The notes: generated from the letters alone by a model not told the origin. Counted from the stretch's first letter, positions 13,501-25,517 are shown. The stretch: 64,000 nucleotides of DNA from Phallusia mammillata (GCA_003260075.1 QLIY01000008.1:124001-188000); one strand, 5' to 3'. Made by a program: numbers and translations.

Positions 13501-14220
13501 CCCAGGAGCTTGCTTAAAACGAAACTACCGCCCTTGGAGAGAGTTTGCAGACAGAAATAAAACTTCTTTACCTGAAATACTACTTGGTGACGTCAATTGA
13601 AAAGCAATCAAATTTGACGAGTGGTGTGTAAGTTTAGTTGAAGAATTCGCTTGAACGAATAAGTTAGGTTTGACATTTAAGATGAAAATGTCACCGTCGA
13701 TAGGTCAATCGAGTACGAATGATTTGTTGTGACAAGCGCAATGACAGGTGGTTCATTTGTTTCCATTCACATGTACCAGAAGCTGGCAAAGATGCCTATC
13801 ACCACCAACAACGTAAGGAAGGTTTAAGTACGGCTTGCAGCAGCTAACTGTCAAATTTCGCTCTAACTGTTAACATATATTTTTCGTCACCTTTTTAGCA
13901 ACCAAATCTAACAAACAACACATACATTATCATGCAATTTTTCAGTCCATTTTGTCACCACAAGTTCTTGTGTGTGTTTTGCAGCAATAGTTGCCAGCAA
14001 AAAAATCGACCCGGCAAAGGTCCAAAAGTCCACCTATTTGCGCAAATAATCCTAAATCCCGGCGGGAAATCCGGTAAAAAGATCGACAACCGATGTCAGA
14101 TAGTAACCGGCCTTTGGACAGGTGCTCGTGCATCAAGCAGCATTTCGAAACTTTTACGTGGTCTCTATGGTCTGAACCTAATCTGTGGAGGCCCGGTTCC
14201 ACCCAGCTCTCATTTGTCAG
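10511..14220. other. Non-coding stretch, no certain gene
   Basis: No exon could be supported. TGACGTCA occurs at 11557 and 13588. A tRNA B-box-like fragment (GAGTTCGAATCCCAC) lies near 11787. Open frames at 12505-12873 and on the minus strand at 10540-10767 lack splice or family support. The latter ends next to a sequence resembling the GTCGAAAC box of the dispersed repeats and may be a retroelement remnant. Confidence 0.45.
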
Positions 14221-14284
14221 CTGAGAAAACGCACAAATCCGTCCGCCAGGCCACCCACCGAAGTCTGTTTGAAGCGCAGAAAAG
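14221..14284 (+). CDS. Candidate internal exon, unknown gene
   Basis: A strong pyrimidine-rich acceptor (CTCTCATTTGTCAG) precedes 64 bases, followed by a GTTAGC donor. In phase 1 it encodes 20 codons starting EKTHKSVRQATHRSLFEAQK, a basic helix-like stretch, and ends in phase 2. The next candidate exon (15480-15588) starts in phase 2, so the two splice in frame. The longer ORFs covering 13932-14367 on both strands mutually overlap and have no support of their own. I do not recognise the product. Confidence 0.35.
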
Positions 14285-14339
14285 GTTAGCCGCAGTGCCT
14301 TAATGACGAACGAGCATAGGATGATTTTGTTTATACTTG

Positions 14340-14770
14340 TTCCTGCTTGTTGACGTTTCAATACCACCCGCTACTTTTTGTTTGCAAGTTAAAGTAATGC
14401 GGTCGCTTTTTTGTTGATGTTGAACCTCCACTAAAAGCGGGATTTGAACCAACGCCCTTTGGAGTACCAGGGGATAAACTAAATTTGTTTGCATTCGTCT
14501 GGTTGTTGACGTTTCAAACCGACCACGAGACTCAAAAGTAAAAGAAAACGATTGTTCTCAATGATAACAAAAGCCGCTCCTTATGGGGTCGGGGTTTAAA
14601 CTCCGATCAAGAACTGACTTGTTTTTCATTACCTTCTGTTTTAAATGAACCCATTCATGGTGATTTGCTGGTGCTTGGTTGTTGACGTTGGGAAGACACC
14701 GCAAATTTTCAGACGCAGTATTTCAAAGCATGTTTAAACCGGGCTTCGAACCACCAACCTTTTGATTTAT
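14340..14770 (-). repeat. Tandem tRNA-like SINE remnants
   Basis: Three B-box-like segments read on the minus strand lie at about 14445, 14592 and 14745, roughly 150 bp apart. Each is accompanied by a TTGTTGACGTT-like sequence (about 14347, 14500, 14680). Similar isolated B boxes (GGTTCGAATCCC and variants) occur near 11787, 17520, 24497, 29124, 36740, 36850, 49575, 49735, 49901 and 52950. No complete tRNA cloverleaf was found, so these are read as degenerate tRNA-derived SINEs. Confidence 0.5.
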
Positions 14771-15479
14771 GATCGACCAATGTTTGTTTGTTTTTGTTGG
14801 TCCAAAATTTCCCGGAGTTTGTTTGAAGTTTTCCCGCCAAAAAGTGGCTGATCTTTATCAATTCAAAATCCATTAGCTTCAAAGCGTTTCCACCTTAAAT
14901 TATCAGGTTTTTCCACGACATTGCGGGAGGTATGTTTACAGTTTGAAAGGCAAAGCCCGGTCTAAGAATGTTGTTTACAAGTAACCAGGCAATTTTGTAA
15001 GATTAAAAACGTCTGGTAACGGAAATCAAATGACAGTGAATCATTAGATTGACTTCGATTGACTCCAAGTGAACTTGAGTTTTTTGGGACTTTAAAGGCG
15101 CAAAGTTGATGCATTTAAGGAGATTGCTCAAAAAATAACGAGAGAATTACCTACTGTCAGAAAACTAATTGTTTCATTATTAAATGTTATTCGATTCTTT
15201 AAATGCGTATTTAATTAAATGCGACCCATTGCCACTAAAGCTGAATAGACTGTATAACCGAGTATTGCTCATCCAGCAGTTTTATTGTAAACAATCGACG
15301 TTTCTACGTCCTATACAAGACGTCTAAATAGACTGGTTGGATAGATAGTTGATAAAAAAGTGATTTTATAAAGATGTGCGTTGTTTACGATGAAATCAGG
15401 CGATCAACACTTGACACAACTCGTATAAACGACCACAATTTCACGGTTGAGTATAACAAAGTAAAAATTTATACCACAG

Positions 15480-15588
15480 GTTAGCAGGTGGCACTTACCC
15501 GCCAAAGCGAGGGGGTGCAATGTGCTCCCCCAACGATACGCGGTTTTGCAATTTCAAGTTCACCTTTTACGAATTACACGCCTGGTAG
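15480..15588 (+). CDS. Candidate terminal exon, unknown gene
   Basis: Follows an acceptor (TTTATACCACAG). In phase 2, matching the exon at 14221-14284, it reads LAGGTYPPKRGG, then CSPNDTRFCNFKF and a stop TAG at 15586-15588. An alternative acceptor eight bases downstream opens a different frame of 63 codons ending at 15679, also protein-like in composition. Only one can be right, and the first is preferred because the phase fits. A polyadenylation signal follows at 15806. Product unknown. Confidence 0.35.
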
Positions 15589-15805
15589 CGTTCTACAATT
15601 TACGAAATCGCCACCTTTGCAAGAAATGCCGTACGTAGACGTGTTCGATCATCCAAATAAACCACTTCCTGTCCCATGATCGCGCCGTAGACGCACGAAA
15701 CGACGCACAAAATAGTTTATGGAAAAGATCCGGAAACTACAAAGATTTCAGGCTTCCTGGCATTAAACTTGTTATGCTTTGGTAGCAGAGCGGAAATTGT
15801 ATTTG

Positions 15806-15811
15806 AATAAA
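15806..15811 (+). terminator. Polyadenylation signal AATAAA
   Basis: AATAAA about 220 bases after the candidate stop at 15588. It lies inside TATTTGAATAA, an 11-base partial match to the spliced leader, probably by chance. Confidence 0.35.
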
Positions 15812-18800
15812 CTAAAACAAAGCGATGTTGGGGGGTAAATAATTATGCAGCAGTTTCGCAGTATTTGAATGTTTGTTTTCTTATCGTTTCCAAAATCAGT
15901 AAAAAGGAGAAAATTGGCGTTCCGGAAATGACAAGTTCCGATTATTTCCAAGTATAAAGCTTAAGAATTTGTTGGTTTGTTTTACGACGAAATTAGAGAA
16001 GAACAACATTTCTACGCAACATATAGGAAGCGGAATCTGCTATGCGGCGGTGCGTGGAATTCATGGCTGGGTTGCTATGTTTCCTGAAAACTTTACTAGT
16101 TACGTTTGTTCAGTGTTTCCGAAAACGGCCATGACATTCCGATGGATTGGAAAAATAACACAGATTTGATTTCAAAACAAACAAACGGTTTCAGTCATGT
16201 TTTGAACAGAAACATGTTTGTCCTTTGCAAATATTTTTTTTCCTTCTTTGGTTGTGCGGCAATGATTTTGTAAGAAGCTATTTTGAAATCTAAAACTAGC
16301 AAAAGGGCGACTCACTTGCATTGTTCCAATTAAAAGAGTTTTCAAAACATCTGCAATGTCTATTTAAAATTATGCTATGACCACATAATTCACAAGATAA
16401 ATGAAAACCACAATTTTAACAACGAGCTAAATTCTCTATATGTCCGAAAATCTTAAATCAGGAAAAACCTTTGGGTCAAACAGAACATCTGTGAATTTAA
16501 ACCGATAACCTTCACATTAAACAAATACTTTATAAAAGCGTCAGATCCAACAGAAAACAAAAACTCCATCGAAACAAACATAACACTTTATTTCACACCA
16601 ATCCATGTAAAAGCTTCAACGGCGCTTATGTTGTAAACACGAACCGTTGTAGAACTCAAAACCCATTATTTTCTTGGTCTGCAGGTGCAGAAATAAAAGG
16701 CAGGGAACATGAAAGAAGACAGCAACAAGTAAATGTATTCGACTGACAAGGAACCGTCAATTTCAACGACTCTGGTTAAGAGAAAAGTTGCGAGAAACAA
16801 ATAACTTTGGTCACTTAAGCTCAGAAAAGAGGTTTGGTTCGTATACCCTGAAAGTTTTGCCCAAAATAACGGGCTCGTTTTTTCCAGGTGCGAGTTATGG
16901 AAAGGTTTTTAAGGGAGCGAGTACCAAAACATCAACATGACATAAGAGCAATTCTTCGTGGAAAACGAGGGAACTTAGAGATGATTCACGCCGGAATTTC
17001 ATTGTTTGTGATGTCACAAACGAGGCATTATGCTTGTTATTGTTTAAAGTCTCAATATTTTTCACCAAGGATTGTTGCTTGTTTTTCAGCTTAAACGCTG
17101 TTTGCCCGAACAAAAAATCGTCCTGACCTGTTTTGAAAACGTCATTTTTTGTTTTGTTCAAGTAGAAATGTTTCTGGTTGTCAATTAGACCATGATGGAT
17201 AACCCTCCTCAACATTTTGGTGGCTTTATGACGTAACAATGGCGACGGCATAACGCTATGTTAATTATGAAGTCTGCTCGTTTGCATTGTGATAGCGTTT
17301 GATATGCAAACATGCAAAGATCTGTACAAGATATATTGCAAAAAATGTAATATTAACTGCATAAAAGATCAAAATTTCATTTTTTGTAACATTTTTAAAA
17401 ACACGCTGTTTGCACGGTTCACTTCAAGCAAATAAAGAACAAAAGTCGTACAAATAAAACGCACTTTTATGGTAGCACAAATCGAATGGATTAAATTCTT
17501 GATTCAGATCATAAGATCACGGGTTCTAACCCCGTCTTGATGCTAGCGGATCTTTGTATGAACGAAATGTCAGATCAACATCATGAACCAATCTAACATT
17601 CACCAAAAAGGGGCGTAACCAGAGTTTAATGCGTTATTAATTATTGCTGTCATATAATGAATGCTCTAATGGAAATGTCGACAAATATGGATAACAGTGT
17701 AAGCTTCACTGGAGTGTAAACAATTCACTATTTGTTTTAATCTAAACTGATCTCCATAAGTAAGCTCCATATGACAACATTGCAGCTAATATTGATCGAA
17801 TAACCCAATGAGTGAAAATTGAATAGACGTGAAATTCAACATTTGAAGATAGTTTTGCAAATTACATGGAGCCTAGCGCCAAAGAACAGCTCTCTTTAAG
17901 ACAAAAGGGTGAAATGTTGTAAGTTAGTTTCAAAATTCGAAAACCACTTACATTTTCCAGCAAGACAATACATAGCCGATTATAGCGAGAAAAACATTTA
18001 GCTTAATCTTAATTCTAAAACAATGCAGTATTTGTCTTAAACTAATTGTCGATTACAAACAAAGCCAATAAATTTAAGTTAAAAAATGAAGTCATTCTTT
18101 CTCAGATACATACATTTCACTTCAATAGCATTATCAGTATCAGCAAACAAGTAGACAAGTTTAAAAAAAAGTTACGTTGAAAGACACGTTTCGAGCAAAA
18201 AAAGCGTGAAAAAGTAATTAATGAATGTTAACTGCTCGTATGGATACAGATATCTCAGTCTAATCTGTATACGATGTAAACACTTGGGTGTGTTGACCGG
18301 ATGAAGATAAGGCGATAAATCCGAGCAAATCCCTGCTCCGGATATGCGCGTGCACGCACACACAACACAAGCTCATGCGCATACATGTGTGTGCGTTTGT
18401 TTACAATGTTGCTGTGTATATGATACACCCATGACCATGCCGTCGAGAGTCGAAAACATGCAAGGCTCGCTGTGAAGGAATGCTGCTAGAGTAGCGAAAA
18501 TAGCGGAGTTTTACGAGTCTGAGCACCCAGAGATAATGCCAACCTCAAATTACTGACAGCTTCCGGATGCAGGTGACTCACCATATAAAAACGTGTTTTG
18601 TGTTGAACCTGAGAAGTGGTTTAAGGGTTGTTATGAAGTTTAGGAATGTCGGTTTGAAAATGATTGACAACTCGTTTTTTGTGCACAATTTGGGAATGTG
18701 CTTTTGAGTGTAAAAACTGTAAATTTATACAATTCACCAGATCTATTCACAAAATACAAATGCAAATTAACTGTGAGGGCAAGATTTGACTTGTGCAAAT

Positions 18801-19380
18801 AGGTTTGTATTGTGTAAAGTTACTAAAATCATCTTGCGGATAAATGTTCGAACAACTACTGATGACATCTTGAGATGTTGTCGAAACGTTGCAAATCAAC
18901 GATGTATTTTTTAGGAAAAATATTTTTTATCCCGGCAAAGGACTCGTAAATTCACGACAAACAAAGTTCACTTGCATAAATATCTTGACACAGAAGCAAT
19001 TTGCTCGGTAAAATTCCTAACTAAAAAAGCCGGATTTGGGCAATCGAAAAACCGTCAGAAATTTGCAGAGCTTAAAATGTCAACCTTTTTTTAAAAAAAG
19101 ACAAAGATAAATAACAGTTGAAACGCACCTTACTTGGACGCGATCAACACCAAGAAAAGAACAAACATTCTGACCTGAGCAGCCGTCCTGGCACGTGTAA
19201 TGACAGATTATTGCCCTAAACCCGCCCATAATCGGTAGTAAACAGAGAAATAGTCGCTCGGAGTGCTCAAAGTGGCGAAGGTCTTCCAAAACGGAAGTGA
19301 TTTGGCGTTCAATTTGAAGGTTACACGTGTACGGTTTCCCCTACAACACTGTGCAATCGATATTGTTTGTTTGCCAACAG
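15812..19380. other. Non-coding stretch
   Basis: No certain gene. A 68-codon ORF at 16888-17094 follows a good acceptor (TTTTTTCCAG) but has no clear donor or relative. A tRNA-like sequence with GGGTTCTAACCCC lies at about 17470-17545. A CTGATGA-hairpin-GTCGAAAC motif of the dispersed repeat type occurs at 18859-18887. A GC-richer patch with CACACA/GCGC runs lies at about 18320-18420. Confidence 0.45.
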
Positions 19381-19424
19381 AAGCGAATCCAGGAGCTAAA
19401 ACGCAAGCTTTTCCAGTTATGCAG
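19381..19424 (+). CDS. Possible micro-exon upstream of gene 2
   Basis: A 44-bp open stretch between TTTGCCAACAG and a GTGTGA donor encodes KRIQELKRKLFQLC, an amphipathic basic helix. It is in phase 0 to 2 and could join the 26.2 kb exon if that exon starts at 26250 (phase 2). This conflicts with the alternative first exon at 20547-20639, so either the two are alternative 5' ends or this one is spurious. Confidence 0.2.
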
Positions 19425-20099
19425 GTGTGAGGATGAAGTGATGTAATACGTGTTTCCATTTAAGCTCACAAACCATCTACCATAGCTGATGTGTTTGTTT
19501 ATAGCGAAAACAATGCAGAAGAAATTCACTGCTCAAGAGATGATATCTACTTAATGTTAAATATAGAAATGATGCGACGCGTGTCTCCACATGATTTTTT
19601 ACGCATCGACACGACTAGGTCCTGCTGTTACTTTGGCTTCTTGTGTTTGTTTACTACAGGAAAATCACGGCGCAACAAACTTTCCATTAAATATTAAAAA
19701 GTATGTTTTGCATTGTAGTACTGTACGGGTATTCCCAACAGTGAGAAGGTTTTACATAAACTTGAAATGATGTTTTTTACGCCCTGGCAAAAACTCTTCA
19801 ACAACAATAAAAGTCAATCGAAAATACATTATGTACGACTAACTACAAGAAACGTGACGTCAAAACATTGTGACTTCAGCGCAAGTTGAAAATTTTGAAA
19901 AGGTTAAACGAAAACCACCGCAGGTGCAGAAATAAAACTTGTCCAAACGAGGGTTATTGCAAATCCTGATTTGCATTCAAATTACATCCAGAAAACAATC
20001 AGCCTGATTCGACCTCGACAAAGTTCAAAACCTCAAACGTCGCGCGCCAAAGTGGTAGTGGGAGGAAGCAATCTGTCAATTCAAGAATCAAATAATCGA

Positions 20100-20546
20100 A
20101 GCTTTCCCACGCCGCGGTGTTTTGGCGCCGAACACTATAGAAATCTTATCAGCGATAAGCTTTCCCGAATTGGAAAGCAATCGAACGGGGAGAGCAAAAC
20201 AAATTCGGCTCTCGAGATCGGATTCCAAAACTTAAACAGCGTCGCGCGGACGCCATTGTGACGTCACAGAAGAGAGCCACCGACGTCGAAGTGATCCTGC
20301 AATTACAGCGCGCGCGTTGGGTGGCAGAGGCCAAAGTTCGTGCACCGGATGCAAGGTTTCAGCGATGCAGGGAAACAAGCCACAAAAGGTGGTGATTGTG
20401 ATTTATCCCTTTGCCGATGCAAAGCGATATTAACTGTACAAGACCACGCAAGGCGCTGTTTTGCCTCTTTAGGCGTTGATCCCGAATTGAAGGTTGTATT
20501 TTTGTCACATTTAAGGTGTTATTATCTCCGCTCCCACGCTCTAATG
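20100..20546 (+). promoter_or_regulatory. Putative promoter and 5' leader of gene 2
   Basis: A CpG-rich island in AT-rich surroundings, with CGCGCG and GCGCGCGC runs and a perfect palindromic CRE/ATF-type octamer TGACGTCA at 20259-20266, about 285 bases upstream of the chosen start codon. No TATA box stands out. The location directly before the first protein-like exon of gene 2 is the main argument. Confidence 0.4.
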
Positions 20547-20639
20547 ATGGTGTCTGGAAGAGTAGCAAGTGCCAAAAGTTCTTCAGAAAGTCAAAGCCCA
20601 AAACGCGAGATACAATTTGGTGCAAACAGGACTTTTGAG
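20547..20639 (+). CDS. Candidate first coding exon of gene 2
   Basis: Two adjacent ATGs (20544, 20547) open a Ser/Lys/Arg-rich segment reading MVSGRVASAKSSSESQS, then KREIQFGANRTFE, ending exactly at GAG followed by GTAAAG, a good donor in phase 0. The open frame extends upstream to 20340, so the start is uncertain. The composition suggests a disordered N-terminus. The exon at 26227 begins in phase 0 and can be joined directly. No family recognised. Reading through the donor gives a stop after 21 more codons, which would be a short unspliced alternative. Confidence 0.4.
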
Positions 20640-20795
20640 GTAAAGAAAGAAACATTGCATTTGAACTTTACAAACAATGTAGACCAGTTTACAGTTAGTT
20701 TTTGAAAGTAATTTGTTGCCTTTCCGGTCTTAGCGAAATCTATAAGCGACAACAACTGCAAAACTGTAAAAACTGGTCCAAAAAAGTCAACATAT

Positions 20796-21008
20796 AGAAT
20801 GATGCAAACTGCAAACAATTATACAGCGATATCAGACCATATACTCTATAACGTTGTGCCTCACTTCTCCATGTCTTGTTACTTGCCAATTAACTTCACA
20901 ACCCCCCCCCCAGAATGATGCAAACTGCAAACAATTATACAGCGATATCAGACCATATAACGTTGTGCCTCACTTCTCCATGTCTTGTTACTTGCAAATT
21001 AACTTCAC
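20796..21008. repeat. Direct duplication (~100 bp units) around C10
   Basis: Copies at about 20796-20900 and 20912-21008 flank ten C at 20902-20911. Copy 2 lacks eight bases (ACTCTATA) present in copy 1. Confidence 0.85.
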
Positions 21009-21080
21009 ACATTTGTAACATGAGAAATTGATACAGGTTAAAATCAGACAAGAAAACGTGAAAAATTTTTATCGCCTTAC

Positions 21081-21125
21081 CTCGCGAGCCCATTTCAAAC
21101 ATCTCCAACTTGACTTCCTTTGGGG
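21081..21125 (-). CDS. Possible post-SAM exon of gene 1
   Basis: On the minus strand a strong donor (GCGAG followed by GTAAGG) closes an open stretch. With an acceptor at GAAG (21126-21129) it is 45 bp, phase 0 to 0, reading PQRKSSWRCLKWARE, and would follow the SAM exon at 24378 in frame. Vertebrate DLC proteins have a basic Trp-containing segment after the SAM domain, so a loose resemblance exists. The acceptor has no pyrimidine tract, so this remains weak. Confidence 0.22.
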
Positions 21126-21524
21126 CTTCGATTTTTGCATTTAATAATCCAGTTTTGCCAAAACAGCATTAAAAAGTTGACGAACATGCCATTACACAAG
21201 ACCATACAGTCTTCTATATGATGTAATAAGCATTGTTTGTGGATGATAATTGATACACAATCGGCTCGGGTGTATATCATTGTTGCCATTTCACATAGGA
21301 CACGATTTAGGCGTTGAAATCTATTACAAGCCTTCCAACTTTCACGAAGATATTTACCTATGGAAATTCGACGCTACGTCATTGACAGACGTTGTAACAT
21401 TTCACAACGAAACCTTTAGTTGAATGTTGAAAGTTGATTGGTTCAACAAAGACTCATTTTAAAACGCTATTTTCCCGCCATAAAAAACACATATTAGAAC
21501 TTCAGATCCAATGATTCCCAAAAG

Positions 21525-22021
21525 GTTATTGTTTGAAGAAAAAAATTACTGTAAGAAATTCTGTTAAGCAACATTGGCCGGTGATGTCTTGAAGTAGTGG
21601 GCATTTCTTTGATGAGCGTGTTTCGATTCTTATTCAAATAGAAACCCCCCCCCCGTTATTGTTTGAAGAAAAAAATTACTGTAAGAAATTCTGTTAAGCA
21701 ACGTTGGCCGGTGATGTCTTGAAGTAGTGGACATTTTTTTGATGAGCGTGTTTCGATTCTTATTCAAATAGAAGCCCCCCCCCCTTGTGCAAGCTCCGGA
21801 GCAGAAAAATTTGGACGATTTGCAGTTGGGAATAAAGATAAGTTTTCTTTCACTGTCTGTCATACTTGCCCCCCCCCCGCCGAATTTGATTGGCTGCTTC
21901 TATGTGGCTCGTCTAAATGCTGATTGCGATTTTTGTGCAAGCTCCGGAGCAGAAAAATTTGGACGATTTGCAGTTGGGAAGTTGGAAAATAAAGATAAAT
22001 TTTCTTTTCACTGTCATACTT
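21525..22021. repeat. Compound duplications with three C10 tracts
   Basis: A 120-bp unit is present at 21525-21644 and 21655-21774, followed by C10 at 21645-21654 and 21775-21784. Both copies end on the minus-strand sequence TTCTATTTGAATAAG, 15 of the 16 bases of the spliced leader. A second pair (21785-21868 and about 21933-22021) flanks C10 at 21869-21878. Short ORFs here are not supported as genes. Confidence 0.75.
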
Positions 22022-22120
22022 TAATATTTTTATGGATGACAAATTTGGGTTTTGGAAGAGTTGACATACCCAATAACTCACGTATGTATTTCTCTAAGAC
22101 AAAAGTTGTTTTTTGCAAAG

Positions 22121-22443
22121 CTGAATGTTAAAAGATGTTGCTTACCAAAGTGTACCAAATATCGTATGTAAGTAGTTCTACAAAGTTCAATGGACACAAT
22201 GCTTAGGTGCTTTTGTGCAAAGCTGAATTTTAAAGCATAAGATGGTGCAACAAAAAAAAACCTAACCAAATGCATTACAGGCCCCCCCCCCCTGAATGTT
22301 AAAAGATGTTGCTTACCAAAGTGTACCAAATATCGTATGCAAGTATTTCTATAAAGTTCAATGGACACAATGCTTAGGTGCTTTTGTGCAAAGCTGAATT
22401 AAGATGGTGCAACAAAAAAAAAACCTAACCAAATGCATTACAG
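22121..22443. repeat. Direct duplication (~155 bp units) around C tract
   Basis: Copies at about 22121-22281 and 22292-22443 flank 11 C (22282-22292, ten plus one native). Copy 2 lacks the short stretch TTAAAGCATA found in copy 1. From here to 24240 no exon is supported on either strand. Confidence 0.8.
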
Positions 22444-24240
22444 TTGCACGGGCATCTCCATTAAACCAGACCGTTGAATTATTGATAACATGGCGAGACG
22501 GGGCAATTTCCATCTAACAGGGAGATCCTATGATAAGGTCACAAAAGTAAATACCTAAATGCATTCCTAATTAATTCCAAACTATCTATACTCAGTGACA
22601 TAAAGCAGATGGTAGAATGCTCGGAATTTGAAACATCTTAGAATTTAGATTGCAACAGTCAATGGCAACAACACGTTAAAACCAATTGTAAGTTCAAAGG
22701 CAATACGGCAAACTGGTTACGTGACTGAAGGTCTTCGTGACAAGTTAAACGTTTTACATAATCCAGACCTCTACAGTCTGTTTACTTTCACGTGGAAATA
22801 CGTAGCGTTGTGCAAGAAAAAGAAGGCGAAGGTAAAAACGTTATCATCGCAATCACGACAACACTTGTGAGTTTGTAAGACAACCACCCAAACCTCGCTA
22901 CTTGAAGTTGTTTCAAGTCTGACCGCTGTGTACGACGTTACGCAGACACTAGTTAAGTGGAAAGGTTTAAATTTATCCTTGTTGGTAATGTTTGGATGAT
23001 GGTCACGTGACAATATGCCACAATGCTTATGACGAAAGGTAAGCGAATTTTTGACCCGCAAAAGTGAACCAGAATTTTATAGACACAACAACAACGATTC
23101 CACTGTCGTTAATATCAAACTATTTTTGCGCATTTGCCGAACATATTCCCAACTTCAAGAAACCTTTCGTACGAAAAACAATAACTCCGTATCGAAACCA
23201 CGAAGTTGTATCACAATAATGGCCACACTGGAGTTATACTCTGGTGTCAATCAACTGTCGTATGTTGCCAGTTTACACTCATGTTGTTCAGTGTTTTCAA
23301 TGTAAGTATTTGTAATCGACCGCGATAAGCCGAATACAATGGTGTCGCTGTTACGCTGCAGGTCAATGGGGTGATAAGCAACCACAGAAATTCGGCGAGT
23401 CTGCAAAATGTTCACCGCATTTCTATAAAGTTTGACTGACTGCGGTTTTGTTGGTTGTTGATCGAGTTCCGAATACACACTCGAAACAAAACCTAGCTTG
23501 TAATCACACGGCTACAAAACCGATCAGAAAACATTGTTTTCCTGTATTGCCAGGTGTGATGAGCTCATGGGTTGCTTAAAATACTTTTCATTATTTGTTG
23601 GCAAACTTGACATCGAGAATACAAAGTTCGCAATTCAAAGTTTGAAACTACACAAGCCATTTCCTACCTTGCTATACCACATCAAGATATTTAACTCCAA
23701 CGTGTTTTTTTTTAACAGTCACACAAATTAAAGTAACAGGCTAAATAATAAGTATCTCGGATAGCACAACTGTTAAATAGATTAGCTACACAACTAACGT
23801 TTTTGTCACTTAGTTTTACCTTAGTTTTAACATCTAACTTTATAAAAAAACAATAAGTCATTCGTATGAGGACTTTAATCAATAGACATGTAGTTCATTG
23901 CGGTCTTCATCCACCAAGCAATGAGCTTACAGATTCTATTTTTAAGTTAAAAGTAGTAGTATTTTCAACATTCATTTTAACCTTTGAAACACAACAGTAG
24001 GTGAATCTTGTTCGTAGACAAAAACAATATAGGGCTTCATTTTCCTAACTTTATAAGTAGCTTGTTTGGTAAAGTTTAGATAAATGAGCATTGCACTTAA
24101 GCTCTAAATCACATCCTTATTTTACTCCTGTTATCACATTGGGTTCCACAAAATTCGAAAGCAAAAACAAACACGTGCTCCTGACTGAAACAAATCTGCT
24201 TGCAACATTTACTCCACACGCAAACATATATAGGCAGACT

Positions 24241-24325
24241 TGTAGGACGTCGAAACGTCGGAATAAAAGATACATTTGCAAGAAGAGCTCTATAAACTTG
24301 ATATCATGCCTGGCAGCAATAGCTT
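24241..24325 (+). mobile_element. Truncated copy of hammerhead-like repeat
   Basis: Contains GGACGTCGAAACGTCGG and the family tail ending in TGGCAGCAATAGC, matching the units at 5687-5834 (-) and 57038-57120 (+). The CTGATGA half is missing, so it is 5'-truncated, as expected of a reverse-transcribed element. It lies 50 bases from a gene 1 SAM exon, inside the intron. Confidence 0.6.
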
Positions 24326-24377
24326 GTATATATAGGCGGTACAGAACATTTCTACGAGGAATGTAACTTTCACTCAC

Positions 24378-24429
24378 CAAGGGCTTGTCGAGCTTCATGT
24401 TGGCACATTTGTTGAGGACGTTCAGTCGT
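24378..24429 (-). CDS. DLC1: DLC1/STARD13-like gene 1, SAM-domain exon 3
   Basis: A 52-bp exon between acceptor ATTTATTTACAG and donor GTGAGT. Joined in phase 2 to the preceding exon it reads RRLNVLNKCANMKLDKPL. The string RRLN-LNKCA-MKL is the diagnostic end of the SAM domain of the DLC1/STARD8/STARD13 Rho GTPase-activating proteins, which sit at focal adhesions and inactivate RhoA in animals. The exon ends in phase 0. The minus-strand exons that should follow (Ser-rich linker, RhoGAP, START) must lie at lower coordinates; none is certain in this window. Which of the three vertebrate paralogues is closest cannot be decided, since tunicates usually keep one pre-duplication gene. Confidence 0.93.
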
Positions 24430-25120
24430 CTGTAAATAAATTCGAGACAATTAGATCTTAGAGTAGTCGGAAATATACACAAGAAGTGCAAGAGGTCACC
24501 GGTTCAAATCCCAAAGATTTGGCGGCCTAGTTTTGATAAATGTAAGATAAACTCCGACGTGCCAAAACGTTCCTTGCCGATAAAGGTTGGCTAGTTTGTT
24601 ATTATAAAAAGTTTTGGGGCAAAGTAGCAATAATAGATCGGATAAAATAAACAAAACAGATAAAACCGCTTTGATGGCTTCAGCGTTTTTGTGTATTTTT
24701 TTGAATTAAATTTTGATGTGGTAATAATACCACCTAAAATAACGTAGACAATCGTATTTTTGTGTTGACTTTTTGTTGTTTATAGATAAACTTGAAGTCA
24801 TTTTTTTCTAAACACATCGATTTTTTGTGAACAAGTTGGAGCTTTTCAGTGTTTTTTAATTACTGGCGTTCGATTAAATGCCAGAATTAAAGCAAGCGTT
24901 ATGCAACGGTTTTTGAGCCCAGTAGGAGTCAAAAGGCAGCTGCGATGTTATGTAACAAACCACGTGGCATAAGGGCAGGTGCAAGACTTGGTCAAATCCT
25001 ATCAAGCGTTTCATATAAGTGGGCGAATCGAACATCTGATTTTTTCTGGGAATTCACACAAGTTTCGAGAGCTTGTATATGGTAAAACATAAGGGTGGCA
25101 ACATATGATTAGAGATTGTA
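24430..25120. other. Intron of gene 1, no gene seen
   Basis: AT-rich sequence with one tRNA B-box-like fragment near 24497 (GGTTCAAATCCC). Nothing else could be supported. Confidence 0.5.
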
Positions 25121-25517
25121 CATTGGTGGGATTCAACTGGTTCGCACCGGTTCTATAGAACAGTCGGTGATAATAATTACTAAATACAAACACTGTTGGG
25201 ATTCAGCCGGTTCGTACCGGTTCTATAGAACCGTCCACTCGAAATTTTATGAGATCAGCGAACCAGTTAGCATTACTGGTTACTGTCAATTGACTTTGAG
25301 ATCAGCGAACCGGTTAGCATTACTGGTTACTGTCAATGGACTTTTTGTAACAAAACCGACTGGTTAGCATTACTGGTTACTGTCAATGGATTTTTGTAAC
25401 AGAATCGGCTGATAGCATTACTGGTTACTGTCAATGGACTTTTTGTAACAGAACCGGCTGGAAAATATGACTTGTGTGATAGAACCGGCTGACAAAATAA
25501 ATTGAATCCCACCACTG
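25121..25517. mobile_element. hAT-like MITE with internal minisatellite
   Basis: Ends are inverted: CATTGGTGGGATTCAA at the left and TTGAATCCCACCACTG at the right, a known hAT terminal type. A second GGGATTCAGCCGGTTCG occurs internally near 25199, so the element may be nested or rearranged. About four tandem copies of a 47-50 bp unit (core GCATTACTGGTTACTGTCAA at about 25270, 25318, 25368 and 25415) fill the right half. No perfect 8-bp target duplication was found. Confidence 0.65.

Noticed and set aside
13932-14367. Overlapping ORFs of 123 and 141 codons on both strands
   Set aside because: Mutual shadows in a GC-richer patch; only the splice-flanked 14221-14284 segment is retained as a candidate.
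15480-15680. Minus-strand reading RIVGGAHC, like the start of a trypsin-type protease
   Set aside because: No catalytic motifs follow, all frames stop upstream of a usable acceptor, and the plus strand gives better models.
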